Shown piece by piece: positions 56,610 through 61,975 of a stretch of DNA of 61,975 bases. Source of the DNA: Nocardia asiatica NBRC 100129. GTDB lineage: Bacteria; Actinomycetota; Actinomycetes; Mycobacteriales; Mycobacteriaceae. The notes beneath the pieces are model-generated. The model did no database searches, was not told where the DNA came from, and saw nothing but the letters and a program-made list of their open reading frames with translations. The stretch spans positions 1-61,975 of the forward strand of contig NZ_BAFS01000194.1 of the NCBI RefSeq assembly GCF_000308415.1, in the 5' to 3' direction. Each line of letters opens with the position of its first letter. Positions within the stretch are counted from its first letter, which is position 1. A program made the translations under genes and the position numbers.

Positions 56610-57496
56610 CCGATCCGCCCTTCGTGCGAGGTGACCGGGCAGCGGGGATCGAGCGGCTCGGCGTCCCAGCGCGCCCGCACCCAGCTGTGGGCGGGGTCGT
56701 CGCAGAAGGCCATCGATCGCTCGGCGGCCGGACCGGACAGCACGTTGAGGTAGTACATCGGGTAGCCGGGCGCCGCGATACACGGCCCGTGGTAGCCGCG
56801 CGGAATCAAGAAGACGTCACCGTCGCGGACGGCGACGTTCTCCTCGACTGCGCCGTCGGCCGTGTAGGTGCGGTGCATGCCGAATCCTTCGCGGGACGGC
56901 GTGATCCCGTCGCGTCCGGCGATGCGGAAGTAGTAGATCTCCTCGTTGACGACTTCGCAGTCGCTCGCCTCGTCGTGCTTGTGCGGCGGGTAGGACGACC
57001 AGTTGCCGTCCGGGGTGATCAGCTCGCAGGCGTTGAGCTTGTCGGCGTGCTCCCACACGCCCGGTACGCCGAAGTTGGTGACCTGGCGTGTCGCGCTGCC
57101 CGCACCGCGAACTTCGACCGGCACCTGCTCGGCGGGGCCGTATCGCGGCTCCAGCCGTCTCGCGCAGCGAGCCATCGGTAGCGCGACCTCCAATTCGCCG
57201 CCTTCGGCCACCAACTCCACCTCGGCGTCTCGGGGGACGTAGGCGAAATCCGTCACGCGGGTGAAGACCGATTCGCGACCGGCCAGGGTGAAGCTCGCGC
57301 CGTCGACGCGCACCGTGCACGCTCCGGCCAACGGCAGGACGAACGCCTCGAACTCCCCCGTCCGCACGGTCCGTGACTCCCCGGCGCCGATCCGCAGGAC
57401 GCGCAGCCCCGCGTAAGTCCATCCGGCGTGCTCGGGGGTCAACAGGATCGGGTCGCCGTCACGGCACAACGTCCCTGCCGGCCGGTGCAGTGTCAT
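56600..57496 (-). CDS. iolB: 5-deoxy-glucuronate isomerase
   Basis: Isomerises 5-deoxy-D-glucuronate to 5-dehydro-2-deoxygluconate. The 298 residues form a double cupin; the metal-binding pattern PPHKHD and later 'YHGPCIAAPGYPMYYLNVLSGP' is characteristic. ATG 57496 is preferred because of the GGAGGAGG site before it; an in-frame ATG at 57628 would add 44 residues. The gap to the upstream aldolase-like gene is 159 bases. Confidence 0.95.
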   Translation of the reverse strand: MTLHRPAGTLCRDGDPILLTPEHAGWTYAGLRVLRIGAGESRTVRTGEFEAFVLPLAGACTVRVDGASFTLAGRESVFTRVTDFAYVPRDAEVELVAEGGELEVALPMARCARRLEPRYGPAEQVPVEVRGAGSATRQVTNFGVPGVWEHADKLNACELITPDGNWSSYPPHKHDEASDCEVVNEEIYYFRIAGRDGITPSREGFGMHRTYTADGAVEENVAVRDGDVFLIPRGYHGPCIAAPGYPMYYLNVLSGPAAERSMAFCDDPAHSWVRARWDAEPLDPRCPVTSHEGRIGCD

Positions 57497-57655
57497 CGTG
57501 CCTCCTCCGTACAAGGTTTGCGGACACCGGAGAATCGGCCGGGTCCACCTGCCCGCCGCCTCTGCAACGTCGTGCGGTGAAGGCGGGCAGCGCGGTGATG
57601 GTCTGTCGTCATCGCGCCCTACTTTCATGGAGGTGCGCGGTGGCCGCTTCGCGCC

Positions 57656-58549
57656 TCATCGCGTGTCCTTCAGCAGGCGAGCTGCGGTGTGCACCGCGCG
57701 GGCGACGTCACCGTCCGGTGGGTACAGCAGAGTGCGCCCGACGACGAGACCGCGCACCACATCGTGGCCGAGCGCCCCGCCCCACAGCGCGCGATCCACC
57801 GCCGGGTCACCGGAAGGGGCGCCGCCCAGCACGAGCACCGGTAGCGTGGTCGCGTCCAGTACCGAGATGTTCGGCGGCGCGGGGATCTTCAGCCAGGTGT
57901 AGGCCGAGGTGACGCCCAGGCCGGAGGCCACCGTGATCGCCCGCGACAGCGACAGCGCGTCCTTGCTCATCACCAGCGCGCCATTGTCGTCCCGGTGATA
58001 CGGCAGGGGTTCGACCATCGCCATCAGTTCGTGCGCGGCCAGTTCCGAGACCGCCCGCGCGCAGGCCTGCAGCGTCGGCACGGTGCCCGCGTCGGAGTCG
58101 ACCAGGCGCAGCAGCATCTTGCCGCCGTCGAGCCGGAACCGCGCCAGAGCTTCGGCGTCGTATCCGGTGAATCGGTCGTCGATCTCCCATTCCGCGCCGG
58201 CCAGTCCGCCGCGGTTCATCGATCCGATCACGACCTTGTCGTCCAGCGCTTCCAGCAGCAGCAGTTCCTCGACCACGTCCGGTGAGCCGAGCACGCCGTC
58301 GACGTCCGGGTTGGCCAGCGCGATCAGCAACCGTTCCAGCAGCGTGCGCCGATCCGCCATGGCCGTGCGGTCCGCGCCGACGCCGAGCGCGCCACGGGCG
58401 GGATGGTCGGCGGCGACCAGGAACAACGTCTGCTTACCCGCCAGCAGGTCGGCGCGGCGCACCCGTTTCGCGTAGGCCCGTTCGATGGCGGCGGGGTCGG
58501 TCGCGCGCACGCGCAACAACTCGCGCCAGCGTTCGTCGGTCACGTGCAT
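57656..58549 (-). CDS. Cgl0159-type (beta/alpha)8 aldolase-like protein (putative IolJ function)
   Basis: The 297-residue protein belongs to the DeoC/LacD-like barrel group found in actinobacterial iol clusters (Cgl0159 type): VAADHPARGALGVG at residues 46-59, VIGSMNRGGLAG and the C-terminal LVVGRTLLYPPDGD. In the pathway a 5-dehydro-2-deoxyphosphogluconate aldolase follows IolC, and this protein is the best candidate by position. The reaction is inferred. GAGGAG lies just before the ATG. Confidence 0.82.
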   Translation of the reverse strand: MHVTDERWRELLRVRATDPAAIERAYAKRVRRADLLAGKQTLFLVAADHPARGALGVGADRTAMADRRTLLERLLIALANPDVDGVLGSPDVVEELLLLEALDDKVVIGSMNRGGLAGAEWEIDDRFTGYDAEALARFRLDGGKMLLRLVDSDAGTVPTLQACARAVSELAAHELMAMVEPLPYHRDDNGALVMSKDALSLSRAITVASGLGVTSAYTWLKIPAPPNISVLDATTLPVLVLGGAPSGDPAVDRALWGGALGHDVVRGLVVGRTLLYPPDGDVARAVHTAARLLKDTR

Positions 58550-58575
58550 GGCAGCTCCTCCGTTCCGCGTCCGCT

Positions 58576-58935
58576 CGACCACTCGACAATTCCGCGAGTA
58601 CCGCCCGGCTTCAACCGCTCGAAAACACCACGAGCCGCACGCCGACCCGACCGCATCGCGATTTCGCTGCCTCCAGCCCAGCCCAACCGCTCACCAGCGC
58701 CCGGGGTGCCGCCCCGACTCAACCGCTCGGCAACTCCGGGACTTCCAGCCCGGCCCAACCGCTGAACAGCGGCCCGAGTACCGCCCCCACTCAACCGCTC
58801 GGCAGCTCCCGGACCTCCAACCTGGCCCAACCGCTCGGCAGCGCCCCGAGTTCCGCGCCGACCCGACCGCATCGCGACTCCCCGGCCTACCGGCTGACTC
58901 AACCGCACAGCAATTCCTCGATCTCCGCGCCTGTC
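58576..58935. repeat. 36-bp tandem repeat array between iolC and the aldolase gene
   Basis: Nine 36-bp units run head to tail from 58576 to 58899, and a degenerate tenth (58900-58935) overlaps the iolC 3' end. Most units start CAACCGCTCG (a few CGACCGCAT). Two classes alternate through most of the array: A (ending in TCCAGCCCGGCC-like) and B (ending in ACCGCCCCGACT-like), giving a 72-bp higher order. The units keep a reading frame, so 12-residue repeats appear on the minus strand (AERLGQVGGPGA-like) and on the plus strand (QPLGSSRTSNLA-like). There is no matching spacer, so it is not CRISPR. Confidence 0.92.
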
Positions 58936-59849
58936 GGCATGGCGTCGGCGCAGGCGAGACGCGCCGCGACCAGCGCGCCCGCCGCGTTGGCGTAGGTGGC
59001 GATGCGCCGTGGGTCCCAGCCACTGAGCAGGCCGTGGATCAGCGCGCCGCCGAACGCGTCGCCCGCGCCGAGCCCGCAGACCACCTCTACCCGGCACGGC
59101 GGCACCGTCCAGCGTTCCTCGGCGGTGGCCACCAGGACGCCGTCGCCGCCCTGCTTGATCACCGCCAGACGCACCCCGCGGGCGAGCAGCCGATCGGCCG
59201 CCGCGTCCGGATCGGCGGTGCCCACCGCCACCTCGGCTTCGGTGCGGTTGCCGACCACCACGTTCACGTGGTCGACCATCCATCCGATCTCGGCCCTCGC
59301 GGTAGCCAGGTCGGGCCAGAACATCGGCCGGTAGTCCAGGTCGAGCACCGTGTGCCCGCGCCGTGCGCGCCGCAGCAGGACCGCACGGTGCGTACCGCGG
59401 CTCGGCTCGGCGCTCACGCCGGTGCCGGTGACCCACAGCAGCGGCACGGAGTCCACGAGCTCCCAGGGCACTTCGTCCGTTGCGATGGTGAGATCCGGCG
59501 CGATCGGCGCGCGGTAGAACAGCAGCGGCGGATCGGACGGCAGCGTGAGTTCGCAGAAGACCACGGGCGTCAGCAGATCCGGCGCGGTCCGCACGTACCG
59601 GGAAGAGACGCCGAAGCCATCCAGCGCCGTGCGCACGAAGTCGCCGAAGCCGTCGGGGCCTACCTTGGTCAGCACCGCGGAGCGACGGCCGAGGCGAGCG
59701 GCGGCCACGGCGACGTTGGTCGCGGTGCCGCCCAGGAACTTGGCGAAACTGCGCACCTGCGCCAAGGCGACCCCGCTTTGTTCGGGATACAGGTCCACCC
59801 CGACGCGCCCGATGGTCAACGCCTCCAGCTCGTTGCCCGGCGTCTTCAC
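58899..59849 (-). CDS. iolC: 5-dehydro-2-deoxygluconokinase
   Basis: Phosphorylates 5-dehydro-2-deoxygluconate in inositol degradation. The 316 residues form a PfkB-type sugar kinase: [15 protein letters not shown] near the start and [17 protein letters not shown] with the catalytic Asp near the end. The GTG at 59849 overlaps the stop of the upstream ATPase gene (GTGA). Its stop codon lies at the boundary of the 36-bp repeat array, whose last partial unit enters its 3' end. Confidence 0.94.
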   Translation of the reverse strand: MKTPGNELEALTIGRVGVDLYPEQSGVALAQVRSFAKFLGGTATNVAVAAARLGRRSAVLTKVGPDGFGDFVRTALDGFGVSSRYVRTAPDLLTPVVFCELTLPSDPPLLFYRAPIAPDLTIATDEVPWELVDSVPLLWVTGTGVSAEPSRGTHRAVLLRRARRGHTVLDLDYRPMFWPDLATARAEIGWMVDHVNVVVGNRTEAEVAVGTADPDAAADRLLARGVRLAVIKQGGDGVLVATAEERWTVPPCRVEVVCGLGAGDAFGGALIHGLLSGWDPRRIATYANAAGALVAARLACADAMPTGAEIEELLCG

Positions 59850-60628
59850 GGCGTCACCACCCGCCGCAGTTCGTGCTGCAACGCCTCCAGTTCCGCGCCG
59901 CCCGCCATCTGACGGGTCAGTTCCGGCAGGTCGATCTCCGATTTCTCGTAGGAACCGAGCATCGCGCCTCGCTTCAGGAGCAGGAATCGGTCGCCGACCG
60001 GGTAGGCGTGGTGCGGGTTGTGCGTGATCAGCACGACGCCGAGCCCGCGCTCGCGCGCCCGCACGACGTACTTCAGCACCACCCCGGCCTGTTTGACGCC
60101 CAGCGCCGCGGTCGGCTCGTCGAGGATCAACACCTTCGCGCCGTAGTGCACGGCCCGCGCGATCGCGACGCATTGCCGCTGCCCGCCGGACAGCGTGCCT
60201 ACCGGCTGTTCCATATCGCGGATCTCGATGCCCATGTCCGCGAGGGCGGTGCGCGCGATCTCGCAGCTTTTCTTGCGGTCCAGCACCCGGAACGGGCCGT
60301 ATCCGAAAGTCGGTTCGGAGCCGAGCACGAAGTTGCGCCACACGCTCATCAGCGGCACCACCGCGAGATCCTGGTAGACCGTGGCGATGCCGCGATCCAG
60401 CGCCTCGCGCGGCGAGGCGAACCGGACGGACGCACCCTCGACCCGCAGTGCGCCGCGGTCGTGCTGGTGCACGCCCGCGAGGATCTTGATCAGCGTCGAC
60501 TTGCCCGCGCCGTTGTCGCCGAGCACGCAGGTCACCTCGCCCGCGCGCACCACCGTGGACACCTCACGCAGGGCGACGACGCCGCCGTAGCTCTTGCCGA
60601 GGTCCACGGCCTCGATGAGGGAAGTCAT
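59846..60628 (-). CDS. ABC transporter ATP-binding protein, single-domain CUT2 type
   Basis: The 260-residue ATPase has Walker [10 protein letters not shown], the signature LSGGQRQ and Walker B VLILDEP. A single nucleotide-binding domain (instead of the fused pair of RbsA-like proteins) resembles FrcA. It is coupled by 4-base overlaps to the permease gene before it and iolC after it. The transporter probably brings in inositol; the substrate is inferred from the operon. Confidence 0.92.
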   Translation of the reverse strand: MTSLIEAVDLGKSYGGVVALREVSTVVRAGEVTCVLGDNGAGKSTLIKILAGVHQHDRGALRVEGASVRFASPREALDRGIATVYQDLAVVPLMSVWRNFVLGSEPTFGYGPFRVLDRKKSCEIARTALADMGIEIRDMEQPVGTLSGGQRQCVAIARAVHYGAKVLILDEPTAALGVKQAGVVLKYVVRARERGLGVVLITHNPHHAYPVGDRFLLLKRGAMLGSYEKSEIDLPELTRQMAGGAELEALQHELRRVVTP

Positions 60629-61674
60629 CGGCGCACCCTTTCGGCTCGTTTCTGGAATCTGTTGTTGACCAGCACCGCCGCCAGCAGCAGCACACCGAGG
60701 AACAGCATGAACCAGTCGCTGTCCCAGCGGGCGAACACGATGCCCTGGCGCGCCATGCCGAAGATCAGCGCGCCGATCGCGGCGCCGACCGCCGAGCCGA
60801 AGCCGCCGGTGAGCAGGCACCCCCCGACCACCGCGGCGATGATGTAGTGCAGTTCTAGCCCGACGCCCTGGTTGGCCTGCACGCTCGCGAACCGCAGGAT
60901 GTTGCAGGAGCCGACCACCCAACCCGCGAACGCGGTGCCCATGAACAGCAGGATCTTGGTGCGGTCCGCGGGCACACCCACCGCGCGAGCGCTCGGCAAA
61001 GAACCGCCGACGGCGAAGATCCAGTTGCCGAACCGGGTTCGTGCCAGGACCACCGCGGCGATCGCGGTCAGCACGATCCACCAGACCACCGACGCCTGCA
61101 GGTGCGCGTCGCCGATGTCGAGCGTCGAGGCGAACACCCAGCCCGCCGACTGGTAGCCGTCCGCGCCGCGCACACCCGACACCTGCACCGTGTCGGTGAC
61201 CAGCCGCGTCACGCCGAGGTTCAGGCCCTGCAGGGCCAAGAAGGTGCCGAGCGTCACGATGAAACTGGGCAGGCCGGTGCGCATCACCACCCAGCCGTTG
61301 AACGCGCCGACGGCCAGCGCGAACACCAGCGAAGCCAGCAGCGCGAACCAGACGTTCCATCCGGCGTGCACCGCGAGCAACGCCGTGACCAGGGCCGTGG
61401 AGGCGGTCATCACGCCCGCCGACAGGTCGAATTCGCCGCCGATCATCAGCAGCGCCACGGCCACCGCCATGATGCCCAGGGTGGACGCGTCGTCCAGCCA
61501 GGTCGCGACGCCGAGCGGGCTCAGGAAGCGGTCGGTGACGAGGGCGAAGAACACGAACACCAGCAGCGCGCCGAGCGCCGCGCCGTTCTCCGGCCGCACG
61601 GCCAGGCGTTGCCACGGCGAGAGTCCCGGTCGGTCCTGCGTCGAGGTCTTCGCGGCGACGATCATTTCATCCAC
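60625..61674 (-). CDS. ABC transporter permease, CUT2 sugar family
   Basis: The 349-residue membrane protein has about 8-10 hydrophobic segments, and the features [16 protein letters not shown] and '[19 protein letters not shown]' mark the RbsC/FrcC permease family. It probably forms a homodimer. The ATG at 61674 is given; ATG 61665 is 3 codons in. It ends with a 4-base overlap into the ATPase gene and begins just after the binding-protein gene. Confidence 0.93.
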   Translation of the reverse strand: MDEMIVAAKTSTQDRPGLSPWQRLAVRPENGAALGALLVFVFFALVTDRFLSPLGVATWLDDASTLGIMAVAVALLMIGGEFDLSAGVMTASTALVTALLAVHAGWNVWFALLASLVFALAVGAFNGWVVMRTGLPSFIVTLGTFLALQGLNLGVTRLVTDTVQVSGVRGADGYQSAGWVFASTLDIGDAHLQASVVWWIVLTAIAAVVLARTRFGNWIFAVGGSLPSARAVGVPADRTKILLFMGTAFAGWVVGSCNILRFASVQANQGVGLELHYIIAAVVGGCLLTGGFGSAVGAAIGALIFGMARQGIVFARWDSDWFMLFLGVLLLAAVLVNNRFQKRAERVRR

Positions 61675-61682
61675 TCCAGACC

Positions 61683-61975
61683 TCAGCGCGTGCCCTGCGC
61701 GACGAGCGCGGCGACGGCGTCCACATTGCTCTCGTCCACGAAGCCGGGGCCGGTCTGCACCGGGGCGCCGCCTCCGACGGTGTTCAGGTTCGTCCGGTAC
61801 AGCCGCAGCAGCACGATCGGCAGATACCCCTGCTCGTACTGCTGCTGATCGACCGCGAACAGTAGTCTTCCAGCCCGGATCGCCTCGACCACATCGGAAT
61901 TGAGGTCGAAGGTGGCGACGACGGCGGGTGACGCGGCCTCGCGGACCGCGTCGACGGCGCGGGCGGCGACCTGGG
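61683..61975 (-). CDS. Sugar ABC transporter substrate-binding protein, N-terminus outside window
   Basis: Only the last 97 residues are present; the gene continues beyond 61975. The end shows the type 1 binding-protein pattern AAVATFDLNSD-like core followed by FAVDQQQYEQGYLPIVLL and a short tail, as in RbsB/FrcB-like proteins. It is the first known gene of the inositol operon, and the signal peptide or lipobox would be upstream of the window. Confidence 0.85.
   Translation of the reverse strand, partial: QVAARAVDAVREAASPAVVATFDLNSDVVEAIRAGRLLFAVDQQQYEQGYLPIVLLRLYRTNLNTVGGGAPVQTGPGFVDESNVDAVAALVAQGTR

Noticed and set aside
58576..58935. CRISPR array
   Set aside because: The 36-bp units are contiguous, vary within themselves and have no unique spacers; no cas genes are nearby.
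58485..59912. Long plus-strand repeat protein through the 36-bp array
   Set aside because: Runs antisense to iolC for most of its length and lacks a ribosome site; the repeat part alone is treated under findings.

Overview
The window is high-GC actinobacterial chromosome, most likely from the Nocardiaceae (probably Nocardia). The evidence is very G/C-biased third codon positions, a HupB with a long Lys/Ala tail, F420 cofactor biosynthesis (fbiD), a SepIVA-type DivIVA protein, a PrpR/RamB-type regulator and a gene order that closely follows the Mycobacterium tuberculosis Rv2965c-Rv2996c block. I see no phage, insertion sequence, CRISPR array, rRNA or large biosynthetic cluster.

Layout. (1) 1-6.6 kb: a DUF177 protein (cut by the window edge), sepIVA, a GtrA-family membrane protein on the opposite strand, then coaD, rsmD and pyruvate carboxylase. 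(2) 6.6-9.5 kb: metE behind a cobalamin riboswitch. (3) 9.5-18.3 kb: an accessory metabolic block with a limonene-epoxide-hydrolase-like protein, the methylcitrate operon prpD-(68-codon ORF)-prpB-prpC with its divergent regulator prpR, and an ECF41/SigJ sigma factor divergent from a drug-type MFS exporter. (4) 18.4-39.6 kb: core genes in the mycobacterial order: recG, a DAK2/FakA-like protein, rpmB, ung, thiL, a DUF3515 protein, ddl, gpsA, fbiD, ppk1, mutT1, hupB, leuD, leuC, an IclR regulator, an F420/PPOX-family protein and a DUF5302 protein. (5) 40.2-47.4 kb: tRNA-Glu(CTC), tRNA-Gln(CTG), gltX, an FAH-family hydrolase, an MFS protein, leuB and serA. (6) 47.5-54.3 kb: accessory regulator-target pairs: TetR plus a reductase/hydrolase fusion with twin operators, LysR plus an MFS exporter, a nucleotidyltransferase, HxlR, and cspA. 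(7) 54.8-62 kb: a myo-inositol catabolic operon on the minus strand: binding protein (cut), permease, ATPase, iolC, an aldolase-like protein, iolB, iolD.

How it fits together. Several units are self-contained circuits: B12-sensed methionine synthesis; propionyl-CoA disposal under PrpR; leucine synthesis (leuCD next to an IclR regulator, leuB further on); GluRS next to the tRNAs it charges; inositol uptake joined to its degradation. The least explained items are a 36-bp tandem repeat array (nine full copies, alternating in two sequence classes) inside the iol operon, a coupled 68-codon ORF inside the prp operon, a two-enzyme fusion under a TetR regulator, and a 17-bp tandem array ending in a terminator. 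All functional names come from recognising motifs and family features in the sequence; no database search was possible.
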